Of a stretch of 64,000 bases of DNA, positions 1-11,338 are shown one piece after another (the stretch's first letter is position 1; every line of letters starts with the position of its first letter). Source of the stretch: Madurella fahalii (taxonomy: Eukaryota; Ascomycota; Sordariomycetes; Sordariales). A model generated the notes under the pieces. That model was not told the origin of the DNA. It did no database searches and was given only the letters and a program-made list of their open reading frames with translations. The stretch lies in NCBI GenBank assembly GCA_029876055.1, contig CM056877.1, positions 2,790,001 through 2,854,000 on the forward strand. Reading direction: 5' to 3'. The translations under genes and the position numbers were made by a program.

Positions 1-507
1 AGCACGCTGCCCTAGAAGCTGGAGGACTCGGTACTGCCTCGTTTCAGGCCGCGCCATCTCTGCACATCATCAGTTGGCCCCTCCCGGACTGCACTATTAG
101 CTGCCCCAACCCCCAAAGGATCCAACGAGGCAAACCATTTATTCCATCATTGCAGTCCCTCGTGACGCGGTTTGAGCCGACTAACGCTGTAGCCAAGGGC
201 TCGGAGCCAGATATTGGATCTGACGCAGTCAGTACAAGAAGTTTACAGGCACCTCGACAAAAGGTGCTATTCTCCTCGCTCGCTTTGCTTCCCGACTGGA
301 AAATCGAACCCCGCATCCCCCCACGATCCTCTTAGACCCCGGCTCCGTATCCTGGTCGGCAACCCCACTTCGTGCGGGTTGGAGCTCCAACTCCACGGCC
401 ATTTCGACGAGCTCGCCAGCTTCATTGGGGCCGGAGCTAGTCAAAAGCAATTCTCTATTACCCTTTTTGCCGGATTTTCGTGTTCATAGCAAGATATATC
501 ATCAATC
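1..507. other. 5' flank without recognisable gene
   Basis: No open frame here resembles a known family on either strand. The segment ends at the start codon of the histidine phosphatase gene and presumably holds its promoter and 5' UTR. A tRNA-B-box-like stretch near 303-313 on the minus strand lacks a partner A box and was not called. Confidence 0.5.
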
Positions 508-2549
508 ATGGCCCCTCCCGCGTTTCTGTTCGTCGTGAGGTAGGCATCTCCGCAGCAGCCAAGATCGTCCGTCGACGTCATGGCCTAGTACTAAACATCT
601 ACAGACACGGATATCGACTCGACGCTGCCGACAAGCAATGGCATCTTTCGTCCCCCGCCCCGTACGACCCACCGCTCACGTATAGCGGCTGGCAACAAGC
701 AAAGAGCTTGGGTGTCAGAATAGCTTCCATTCTCCGCGAGCGAATCCACGAAGATGAGAAGGCAGCCTCGCAAGTCGACGATCCCACAGCACAGCGGAAG
801 CACAAGAGATACAAGGTGGTCCTGCACAGCTCGCCGTTTCTCCGATGCGTACAAACAGCTATCGCCATCAGCGCCGGTCTGGCCCAGGATTCCACCCCGC
901 TTGCCCCCAGGAGCTGCCTGGCCAAATCGCCTTCGCCAGCGTCTACCCAAGATGCCCGACCTAGACCGACCATTAATACTGACGTGCGGAGTACGAATGG
1001 CTCCGATGCGGGGCCGGACTCGCAGGTGAAGATACGACGGTCAGTGTTGCGACTTGATGGGTTTCTAGGCGAATGGCTTTCTCCGGGTTACTTTGAGTTG
1101 ATCACTCCGCCGCCAGGGTCGTTGATGATGATCGCTAGTGCCAAGGCCGATCTCCTCCGGCGCGAGGATTACAGCCATTATCCAACCTTCAGCACCCATA
1201 ACCACTCAAACTCCCGCAGTCAGCTCTGGAGCCCGGTCACTCGGTCTAGCCCGGGTCCGCCGCCGACCGGCAGCCAGTCGGACTCTTTGGAAAGCATGGA
1301 CAGCTTAACCAGCACGTTGCCCAGGAGTGCAAGCGTCAGCAGTCACAGTAGCCACAACCAGCGGCCGTCGACGCCGCGGCGAGAGTCGCCGGGCTATGTA
1401 TCTCCCGTCCCCCACTACGCCGTCAGTAACAACAACACTATCCCCCCGGGATATGTCTCGCACGCCCGGGACGCCTGTGTCGATATCGATTATCAATGGG
1501 ACTCAACGCGAGGCCCACTGGACTGGGGAGATGGTGGGACCTTCCCGGAAGAGTGGCCAGACATGCACAAGCGGTTCCGCGCAGGAGTGCAGCGCCTGGT
1601 GGATTGGTATTCGACAGCCGAGAACCCAACCGAGATGATCACCGCCGTCCCTCGCAAGTTCAGAAAGGAGTCGGCAGATTCCTTCTTGGACGACGCCGAA
1701 GATGTGGAAACAGAAGCAGTCGTCATTCTGGTCTCCCACGGAGCCGGCTGCAACGCCCTGATAGGCGCCATCACGCACCAGCCCGTTTTGATGGACGTGG
1801 GCATGGCTTCGCTAACCATGGCGGTCCGGAAGCCGAACATACCGAGCCGTGATAACTACAACTCAAATTCTTCCGGTAGTTCCGGAGCCAACCCTCCCAT
1901 CCACGAACTGTATGATCTCAAGTTATTCGCCAACACCGAACATCTCCGATCTCCCGCGCAAACGCCAACACCGACGCGCCCCCCATCAATAGCGAGCGCG
2001 TTCAATGGCCCCCGTGGACGTCACTTATCGTTCTCCGGCCCAACGCACGACTCATCGTGGAACGACGGCTCTGTGAGCAGAAACTCGTCGGCCAACGCCG
2101 CGCTGAGCGGTCTCAGAAGGGGCTCGAACAATGCGTCGCCCAGAGCCGCATCGCTTCTCAGCGGCATCACAGTCGGAAGTGGCGTAACGTCGTTTTCTCC
2201 GGCAAGACCTAGGATCCTGACGCCAGGACTCTGGTCACCCATCTCGTCGCGAGAAGAAGAGGAAGAGGGCGATGTCTTGCTCCCGAACTTTGCAAATGTA
2301 GAGCCGGAAGTTCCCAAGGTGACGGCAGAAAACTCGCGGAGTAGTGCTTCGAACAGTACCGTTGAGATATTTACAGAGACAATAACCGCCGTCTCCGTCG
2401 AGTCACCGACAAAGCGAGAGCCGTCTCAGCTTGGTGTTGGACATGGCGGACTTTGGGGCGGCGGGCCGTGCCCTCCGGACGAGGCGGACCGGATGCGAGA
2501 CCTCAGCTCCACCAAGCGGCGATGGACGGTCACTGAGCGGAGCCAGTAG
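508..2549 (+). CDS. Histidine phosphatase superfamily (phosphoglycerate-mutase-like) protein
   Basis: Two exons, 508-539 and 605-2549, encode 658 residues. Splicing the 65-bp intron (540-604, gtaggc...acag) joins MAPPAFLFVV to the catalytic RHG motif, so the active-site His is residue 12, right after the junction. A longer frame starts further upstream, but it reads through the intron. The second catalytic His lies in VILVSHGAGC (about residue 389). Between the two core blocks is a long Ser/Pro-rich insert, and the C-terminal third is low-complexity. Family members are phosphomonoesterases with a phospho-His intermediate; the fungal proteins resemble the UBASH3/Sts branch. Substrate unknown. 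No signal peptide or membrane span is seen, so it is probably cytosolic. Fold confidence is high; the precise role is open. Confidence 0.88.
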
Positions 2550-3691
2550 CACTTGAATTCGGGATTGCATTCCGCAGTGCTCAAATACTCGTGATCATTT
2601 ATGTTTGTTATCTTGGGTTTACAACATATGGGCAGCATCTCTCTAGGGAAAGCAAGCGCGTACTTACTCACTGCGATACCAGGCGGAGGATGGCCATTCT
2701 GGGATATGGATGCGGGGTTTGGATGGGAGGAACATCAAAATGAAGGCAATGACCTCTGGCGGAACAGGACAACAGGTCTACGCGGAGCCGGCGTTGCAGG
2801 AAAATCAAAATGCCCCAGAGAGAAAATTAACGGCTTTGATGTTGTCGGTATCGTGCCAAGTCCCTGATGCTCGTGCTCCGACTACATTATGCCTTACACT
2901 TCCGGGCCACAAGCCAGTGTGAAGCCGTCGACACCCAGTTACAGTGGCATTGCACACCAGAGTATTGTCCAACTTGCTTCCACGGGTTAATCATATCGCT
3001 TGCATCGTCAACTGAGTCGGGCCAGCTGCCGAGCCCCTTCATCCGATCTCTTCTCATCCGATCTCAGATCAGATCATGGGCAACCATAACCCCTTTCACT
3101 TCCCCACGTTTGATCGACGCGGCGACCTGCCGGGCCATGTCCGGCCGCAGCCAGAAGCAGCAGGCTTCTAGAAGCCTTACTCGGCTCTCTAGCGCATCCG
3201 TTTTTATCCGCCGAGCCTCTGCGACGAGAGACAGCGCAGGCCGAACAGGCTGAAGTTGGAAAAGGTGCTCTGCCCGTTCCCACGAAACTGGAAGAACTGG
3301 AATTACGCGGCGGGAAGCGGAAAGGTTCCTTTGAAGATGATCTCGGGATTGCAAATTGCTTGCATATATATATGTATCTCAGCTCGCCCAACTGCTCAAG
3401 CGGGAAAGGGAGACAAGACAACTATTGTACGCAGAAAAGAATACAAAGAAAGATTGTCCATGGTATCATTGCCGACCCGTCCCTTACAAAAAATGAGAGA
3501 AAGCCCGCCGTCCAACCCAACCCATCCCAGCCAAAACACAATGCCGCCCACCAGCCCAGCCCCGATCCATATCGGGCAAGTTCCAGCAATACCACCCCAT
3601 CATCATCGTCAATCATTCACCTCATCACTTCATTAACAGACACAGCAGGGAAGAGAGAGAGAGAGAGAGAGAGAGACAGTAATCATCCGCA
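2550..3691. other. Intergenic region between convergent genes
   Basis: Lies between the 3' ends of the phosphatase (+) and the MFS gene (-). Small open frames exist on both strands, but none resembles a family or shows sensible splice sites. The only distinct element is the GA microsatellite next to the MFS stop codon. Confidence 0.5.
3652..3676. repeat. (GA)n microsatellite
   Basis: An uninterrupted AG/GA dinucleotide run of about 25 bp, immediately downstream of the MFS transporter stop and therefore likely in its 3' UTR. It is a plausible length-polymorphic marker. Confidence 0.9.
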
Positions 3692-5960
3692 TCAATCCAT
3701 ATCAAAAAAGCTCCCGTTCCTCCTCAGCATCTCCAAATCCACCAACTTCATGACCCGCCCGTCCCACCTCCTCACCAACCCCTCCCCCCAGAGCCACCAC
3801 ACCGTCCCCAGCACGGCCCCGACGACCACCTGCGCGATCCCGATGCCGATGCACACGCCCCTCAGGCCGTCGCGCGAAGCCCACACGGCGCCGGGGAGGG
3901 CGAGGACGAAGACGCCGGCGAAGAGCGCCCTCCAGCAGGCGACGCCGGCGGTCATGTCGGCCGTGTTGCGGAGGGCGACGCCGAGGTTGGAGCTGGTGAA
4001 GGCGGTGCTGGCGGCGACGGCGGGGCGGGCGGCCGCGTCGAGCGCGTGGGCGCCCGCCGCGAGCAGGCCGAGCACGAAGCTGGCGGCCGCGAGGTTGACG
4101 CGCGGCGCGAGGTAGCCGAGCGCGTACACCGACGTGGTCGCCGCCAGGACCGGGTCCTCATCCGGCCGCGGCGTCAGCGCCGACGTGATGTGCAAGCCGA
4201 AGGTGAGGATGCCGATGAAGGTGAGCAGCGAGCCCAGGGCGATGGTGGCGACGTGGGTTTTCGGGGTAAAGGTGAGGTTGATTGTGGCGAGGGTGCATTT
4301 GGGGAGCGGGAGGTTGACGAAGGGGATTCTTTTGGTCGTTGGGATCGGTGGGATGTGGGAGGCGGTGGCGGCCGTCTTTCGCAGGAAGCGAGGGAGGAGA
4401 GAGGAGGCTGCTACTACCGCCGTGGCAAGCAGGAAGGGGGCTGTCAGGAGTGCCCCGATGCTGGATGGCGGGAGGTTGAATGGGAGCGGGCGGAAGAAGA
4501 GGGATAGCGAGGCGGTGAGGCCCCAGAGCGCGGCGTGCGGGAGGAGGGAGGCGACGGCGAGGAGGGTTGTCGTCGGCGTGACGAAGGCGCGGGGCGCTTG
4601 CAGAAGAGTGGTGAGATCGTACGGGCCGCTGTACGAGTACGGCTTTAGCTTGACGATGTAGTTGTTGAAGGTTTCGAGCGAGAGGGTGCGGCGTGGGGTG
4701 ATGGGCAGCGAAGCCTTGTATTTGCTGCTGGCGGCGGTTGCCGGGGTCTGGGCGAGGGTATAAGCCCGGTCAAACACGGTTTCTGGTGCGCCTAGCGTAA
4801 TGGCGGGCACCGCCACCACGAAGAAGGCACTGAGGATCGTGAACTGCAGGCTGAAGCCGGCCTGGTTCTGCGAGGCGACTCCTCCGATCAAGGGAGCCCC
4901 CCACGTCGTCGCCACGGCGACGATCGAGTAGATGGCGATGCGGAGACCCCGTTCGTGTTCCTGGCTCGGTCAGCAGATGCGGAATGACGCGTGAGGATGC
5001 TCTGGGCTTACAAAGTAAGTGTCCTGGATTGACCCAAGGATGAGGGTGTCAAAGGCACCCCATCCTAGTCCCTGGAACACTCTCGCGGCCATGCACTGAG
5101 CATAGCTGCTCGCAACGTTGGTGTTCCATGTCGTGCCAATGAACACTAATAGCAGCGAGGCCAAGTAAAGTGGTCTCTTGCCGCATATCCTCGCGGCCAC
5201 AAGACAAACGAAGCCTGTAAAAGCCGAAAGAATAAGAGGAACACCAGTTAAGGCTGTAACAGCCGTATATGAAACTTGATAGCTCTCGGCGAGCTGGGCA
5301 TTAACGGTCATAAATATTGTCTTCATCACACCCGTCATGGCAACCATTAGTAAAAGGGACGCAAAGTTTAGCTCTTTTCTCCACGCAGGCCAGTTCTGGA
5401 GAAGGGTCAGCACGGGTTCCAATCGGTCAGGACATTGAACCTACTAAAGGGTCATCAGGATCATCGCTCGGTTGCGGCACCAGCTCGACACGGCTGTACT
5501 TCCCCTGGCCATACTTGATAGGCCGCCTGCTCGAAGCAATCGACGTCCAGGATAACCTCTTGGTCGACCCGGGAAATCTCATTGGCGCAGTCGTCCCTGA
5601 CTTCTGGGTTGCTGCTGTGCCGGGCCGTGTTGGAGGGTTCATCGTTAGAGGCGCCTGCGGTCTAAATGGTGGCGGCCGTGTCGGCGCTGGCTTATTCGGG
5701 GCTTCAGAAGGCTGTGCTGTCGGGCGAGATGTATCAATCTTGGACATCGGCCTGGGCGGTAGCGGCCTGTTCGGCGGCTCAGTGGGACTCGGCCCCCGGC
5801 CTGCGGTATCCAACTTCAACGGTGCCGGTCGTTTGGGCGACTCTTTTGCTGGAGGCTGCGGCGGAATTGCCATGGTTGGACCTCCTCCCCTCCCCCTTAT
5901 CTTGTCCTCACTCCCGCCCGGCCGAGCAAACTCGACGTCCAGTTCTTTCTCGAAATCCAT
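3692..5960 (-). CDS. MFS transporter (fungal multidrug/HOL1-like type)
   Basis: Three exons on the minus strand: 5960-5445, 5395-5012 and 4960-3692 (introns of 49 and 51 bp), about 722 residues. Splicing restores the family landmark DDPLNWPAWRKE across intron 1 and SIQDTYFEHERGLRIAIYS across intron 2, so both junctions are well supported. The N-terminal 170 residues are Pro-rich and cytosolic, and end in VELVPQPSDDPDDP. The hydrophobic segments that follow fit about 12 membrane spans with a loop in the middle. The start chosen is MDFEKELD; an in-frame ATG at 6005 would add 15 residues. Likely a plasma-membrane proton-coupled exporter or importer; the substrate cannot be read from sequence. 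Exon 3 is G+C-rich with long antisense open frames that are shadows. Confidence 0.85.
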
Positions 5961-8794
5961 GCCCACCCCGCTGCACTTCGTAGTAAAGACTGAATGGCAC
6001 CTCAACTCGCAGAGGAGGTAGAGTCCAGTGAAGGAATGTCGTCCGTCGTCGCTGTCCAGCAGACGAGACTATGGTTGGCTAGGAGCCGTAAGGAGGGACA
6101 GGAGCCGTAAGGGGAGTCAATGATAGTAAGAAAGTGGCTACGATTAGCATTAAAGGAGTGGCTGCCCGCGACTGTGCAGAAGGAGGGTAAGTCAGGCGAG
6201 CATTGACCTCACGCTCTTGAGAGTCATGATGGTGGGATGGTCAGCTGCAGTGGAAGCACGCTTGCATGACGGCAACCAGTACGAGAAGAAGACGAGTGAA
6301 AATCTCAGGGATGGAGGGAGGGCTACACGGCGATCAAATGCATGATCGAGGTACCCTTGGCGGTGACGACGGTAGACAGCGTTGGGGGTATTCAGAGAAT
6401 GCGAACGACCTGAAGGGACGGATCCAAGGGATGTCATTGCTGACAGCGCGTTGCGCATGCTGAGAAGAGCAAGCAACCTCCACTGCGGTGCCCCCAACTT
6501 GGGGCATGAGGCAACAACGAGATCCGTACTGCAGTACATTCCTGGAGCAGGGATCCCCTCCTTCATGCACCCGGGGCGGACCAGAAAGAGCGGAGGGTGC
6601 ACCGGGAGCCGGATTCCCGGACCCGCTATTGGCTATTGGTCTGAGCCGTCCACGCGAAATCGGCATCTGGGTGTCAGATCCAAAGGATCTAACCATCGCC
6701 CTGGCCCGCCCTGGCCCGTCCTGGCCTCCCCTGTCCCGGTCGGATGGGACGGTGATCAGGCCCGCTATGACCAGGCCGGTGGACTTCCCGCTCGCACTCG
6801 TCCCAAGCGAGCGCAGGGGCCAGCAAGAGGCTGAAACCCCAATTGACGCGGGCGGGGTTTGTGCGGTGTGCTCTGTGTGTCTCGGTACTGTCTGTACCTA
6901 TCCATGATTGGGTTTCTATCGACAAAAAGAGCGTGACGAGATTTTGCTCGGCAGGGATACGGAATGCTTGTCTGGAGAAAATTATCCCGCTGACCTGTAC
7001 CTTCCCTGGCTTCATCAACGGTCTTCAGGAAGGAGCCTTGTCGTCGAGGACCCGAGGGCGGGGACAAGCCAGTCAGGGCAAAGCGGGGCAGGCACGCTAG
7101 CCGGTTGGGCCCCGGGCCTGTCACTTCCCGGTGGGACACGAGCTTCTCCTTACTTTTGCATCGAGCAGTTTTCTGCGCCTTTGGAGCGCCTTTAACTGCG
7201 GCTTGCCCGGCTGACTGGGACTCTCCAGCGCGTCTTCACCGCTGAAAATTCTCAATTGGGTCAGCCAGCCATCGCTGCTCCTCTTGGGGAGGGACGCGTT
7301 CCTGCGCCATGCCTGGATCGAGGATCGAACTCCAACAGGTGATGCTGCTTGGCGAGTGCGGCCTCCGCCGAGACATCCGGGCTTGCGAATTCGGACGAAA
7401 ATGCAAAAAAAGAAAGAGAGAACGAAAACTGCCAGACTCAGCGTCCCGATGTGTCAAGATCTGTCGCAATCGGTCAGAAGAAGCATACGTGTAGGCCATG
7501 CGTCGTAAAGGTCGACAAGAGCCGATGCCGATGACGTTGGTACAGGGGTGCTGGAAGGGGCTTGGCAGGGGTAAGAGCAGCTCCATCACGAGCGGATTGG
7601 TCAGCAAAGCCCAAGCATGGCATCTCGATCCCTCCTAGTGTACAATTCCCTAAGCAGTGCTTCTTCTACAGACAAGAACTCCGATTTGAAGGGGCTCAAG
7701 ATGTCGTGACTTGACCTAGAAGGTACAGTACCAAGGATCCAGCGAACAACGAACTCACCTGCTACCCCAGCACAGATGGAGGATGGATAGGCCGTCTAAG
7801 GTAACTTTACTGAGTCTCATACGCTGGTGGGCAAAAATAGGAACGGCACGACCAAACCCGTTACCAAGGTTTCCGATTGTTTCCTCATGGTTATCAAGGC
7901 ATATTAGACGTTAGCCCGGCCATCACCTTACCGGGTTTTGGACCAAGTATTACCACACGAGCATGAAGGTGATGAAGCCAGACCATGCGGGACCCTGGAG
8001 GCGATCATGCATCACATGTACCCGGCAACGGCTGCCGCCGCCTGATTTCCAGGAATGTGGAAAGCGAGATCCTCGAACCTCTCGATTCCGTAAACTCTTC
8101 AGGTCAACATCACTATGGACAAAAATCACACAACTCATCCTCTGAGATCTCGTCTATACCCAGATGTTTTGTGATCTGCGACTCTCATCCCGCGCTATCC
8201 ATCCTGATTGTCGACACAGTTCGTTTCGTCAGCCGCTCTAGAGCCAATTGCCACAAGAGCTACACCGCCCAGGCTAGAAGATGCGATAGTTGAGCGGCGT
8301 GAACAGCGCCGTTTGCGTGTCTTCTGTCGCGCTTGAGGGCCCACCCCCAGTATAGCTGACTGGCTCTCTCAGGGGTACATACTGGGCGGGTACGGACCCA
8401 GGGTCTTGTGGCTCGAAGAAGAAACCTGAACACCCTCGGAAGGGTAAACCGTGAGCTAAGTTTGCCCTCAGCAAAGAAAACACAGATTTGCTTAGGTGAT
8501 GCCAAGATCTGATAGTTTTGGCCCAATGCCGACCAGTCCTTCAGCACCCATCTTGATTCGTTTCGACTATCGGGCGAAACACAACTTGTTGGAGGTATTT
8601 TTGGCAGACTCCCAGAAGACCATCGCGGCTAAATTGGCCAGAAGTTTTTGGGGAAGCCACACGCAAAGCGGCCTTGTTTCGATGCTCGAGCCATCGTCTT
8701 GATCACCAGAACTTCAGGAAGCCGGCAAACCAAATGTGGTTCATCTTTTTACGCCATGCCCCTCATGTCACATCACAATGCAGTTCCTCAAACG
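5961..8794. other. 2.8-kb gene-free stretch
   Basis: Separates the 5' end of the MFS gene from the 3' end of the F-box gene. I find only short open frames without family resemblance, and no transposase or reverse-transcriptase remnant. A tRNA-B-box-like string occurs near 7320 on the minus strand without an A box. One minus-strand frame around 7236-7400 looks protein-like in composition but is unrecognised. Confidence 0.45.
6699..6728. repeat. Short imperfect tandem repeat
   Basis: Three imperfect copies of a 10-bp CCCTGGCCCG-like unit in tandem. It lies in non-coding DNA upstream of the MFS gene; no function is evident. Confidence 0.6.
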
Positions 8795-9788
8795 TCAAAC
8801 AAATGATGCGATAACAAGAGCTTTACCTTCGGGGATTGACTCCCTCTGCGCCTCCTCCTTCTCCACCATCATCAGCAGCGTGCCGGCCCGTATTAGCACC
8901 TCCTCAAACTCAAGCCGGTATGCCACCGGCAGCTCCTCGTTGTTGGCCACCAGCACAGGGTGCTCGTCCCGGATATCCTTTTCGGTCACGCGGAAACGCA
9001 GCCCGACGGTGCGGCTCGTGTCGGCCCACAGCACCGAGTCCTCATCCTGCACTTCCCGCCCCGCCTGCGGGCGCCCGCCGGCCGCAGCCTGCCTGGCTAA
9101 CCAGGCGCGCCAGACGCGAATCACCACGTCGCTGATGTTCACATGGCTGAGGAACAGGCCCGGCTTGGGGCCCACCCGGACAAGGTTGGTGATCGCACAG
9201 AGTTGCGAGAAGAGCTCGTCGCTGTCGAGGTAGACGTCGATGTAAGGGAGCAAGACGTCCCCCCCGCTCCCCCCTCCCGCCGCAGCGGTCCCCTGCCCCA
9301 GACTGCCGCTACCGCGCTGGCCCCGCCGCGTGTACCGCCCCCTTGGCCTCGCCCTCCTGTTCTCCTCGTGCTCCACCGGCCGGAAGTGCGAGTATACACC
9401 CGCCAGGCCGCCCCCTAGCGCCGTCGGCTCCAGGAGCTTGCCCTCGGCTTTAGACGCCTCGTCTAGCCCTTCGAGGTTGTCGGTGTAGAGGTAATCGCAG
9501 GAGAGGTAAGGTGTGTAAAGCTTCTCAGACGGGTGGTAGCACTCGAGTATCAGGCGACGGTCAGGCAGCGAGGTGGCACGGTGCAGGCGCTGTCTCAAGA
9601 CGCGGAGGGTGACGGAGTGGAAGTGGCGGCTCACGGCGACAAGGGGGAGGAGGAAGCGGGTCGGGAGGTTGGTGAGGATTGAGTGTAGGAGCTGTGGTTA
9701 GGCGTCAGCAGAGTTGCAGCGATTGGCGGTGAGGGAGACGGAGCGGACGAACCTCGTTGGGTAAGGAGTCGATCGTTTGGCGTTCCAT
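8795..9788 (-). CDS. F-box domain protein
   Basis: Two exons, 9788-9753 and 9691-8795, separated by a 61-bp intron (gttcgt...cacag), give about 310 residues. The 12-residue first exon completes the F-box: DSLPNELLHSILTNLP runs across the junction and continues into RFLLPLVAVSRHFHSVTLR. F-box proteins bind Skp1 and select substrates for SCF ubiquitin ligases. The following block, with LILECYHPSEKLYTPYLSC, is a fungal-specific region seen in many F-box proteins. No WD40 or LRR repeats are visible. A Gly/Arg-rich insert sits mid-protein. The C-terminus is less certain, because a possible donor (gtaaag) lies near residue 299 and could lead to a further exon. Confidence 0.8.
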
Positions 9789-11338
9789 GGAATGAGGGTT
9801 GGGGTTTGATGTTATATGAATTGGTAGTAATTAGTGAAGCGGCGTTGGATCGAATGGCGGGGTGCCGTCGGGTTTAGCTCGGTTGAGTCACCATGATATT
9901 TATACAGGAACACGAGTGTTCCGAACCGGGGTGGTGTCGCTTGCGAGTTGGTATCACAAGGTATTGAAGGTGGTGGTCGTGTTCGGAAAGTGGCGTTTCT
10001 TTGCGCGCGGAAAGGATCTGGAACCGATGATGCAACGAAGTGCCGGGGTTATTTATACACCCGCTGCCCCGCGCCACAGCTGTGGCTAACCAAGATGAAC
10101 CACCAAACTTCCATCACCTTCCAGACTGCTACTACCAGTTATCCCATACGACATGCAGAACATATCCGAAGATCAGAGTGGCAAATGGCAATGGTGATTC
10201 TTGATCACACTCCCATTAGAACCGCTCAGCATCTGAAAGCGCTTAACCTACGCTAGGTAAGGTACTTCTTGTCCGTTTTCCCTTGCGGCATAAGCCCTAA
10301 GTGCCTCCGCCTCTTCCCATTCTTTAGGAAGACCGAAATTATAGCATGTACATCTCGAGTCTCATTATTTGTAGAAATTGTAGTGCAGTCCCCGGTTAGA
10401 AGCGCAGCGACCCGGACGACATGAGACACATAAGCCGCACTAATCCGTTTCCGGGCGTCCACCCACGCCTTTTAAGCAGCTCAGTCCAAATATCTTTCGG
10501 ACTTATATTCTTTGGCCCCAGGATCCGGTTGGCAGTGGATGGTAAGAGCCTCGACTGTCCTTGTATGTATATTCTGTCCTGCATATAGTACACACCTCTG
10601 CCACTTCCTTTTGCGTACTTAACCTACCTTACCTAGGTGATCGGCTAGGTTGCGGTGAAAACGGGCTTGGAAAAGATGATGACGGTGTGGTATAGTTTCT
10701 GCCCTCCGGTGTTTGACCGACGCCATGGAGAAAGTTACTAGGTACACGATGATGGCGATAAATCCGAAATCACGATGCCGGATTTTATCTCCAACCTAAG
10801 GTGGTACCAAGGGATCACGGGTGGATCTACATTACTAGCATTAGACAGTTTCCTTTCTCCACACCTAATTACACAGTGGTTCCTGTTGTCTTTTGTGAAA
10901 TTGAATCTTCTACATCTCTCCACCTGACCAATTCCTTGTCGACAAGAGAAGCCACACCTTGGGAGAGGCAGAGATAGCACAACACTTCTAGTCACACAGA
11001 CCGACTCCTCGTCGACAGCGAGAGTGCCCTGGACACACCTAGAGAGGGGTAAAGGTAGCAAAAACCTTCCAGTCAGACCGACCAACTCCACGATCGCCGG
11101 TCAAGTGTGTTCATGTGGAGAGCGAGTGGGGATGAGATGTTAGAACTTAGAAAACCCATTCGACGTTGGCACAAAGGATTCTGACTTGTGTGGCGCGGTT
11201 ATCTCGTGCTCTTGTTTTATTGCCAAGGGCGTGCTGCTTCTACACCGCCAGGTTCTCGTGGTGTACTACGGTAGGTACTTATAGTTGACCTCTTAAGGCC
11301 TTTTATGGTTTCGTCTGAATTGGTCCAATTTCCAAACC
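9789..11338. other. Intergenic region upstream of the FAD oxidase relic
   Basis: Holds the 5' flank of the F-box gene and of the FAD oxidase pseudogene. No convincing coding frame is present. An imperfect two-unit tandem repeat lies at about 10926-11098, described separately. Confidence 0.45.
10926..11098. repeat. Imperfect tandem repeat, units of about 73-80 bp
   Basis: Two diverged copies, starting near 10926 and 10999, plus the start of a third near 11077. Shared words are GACC(G)A.TCC, CGTCGACA, GAGAGG, GGTAGCA-like and CTTC.AGTCA. The copies differ by several small indels. Confidence 0.5.

Noticed and set aside
290..330. tRNA-like GGTTCGATTTT on the minus strand
   Set aside because: Stem pairs only through G-T wobbles and no A box is present.
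3360..4115. 251-codon open frame on the plus strand
   Set aside because: Overlaps the MFS 3' end antisense, and its composition follows the GA repeat and GC-rich complement.
7290..7340. tRNA gene suggested by a B-box-like GTTCGATCC on the minus strand
   Set aside because: No A box upstream, and the T-arm stem has a mismatch; no cloverleaf could be drawn.
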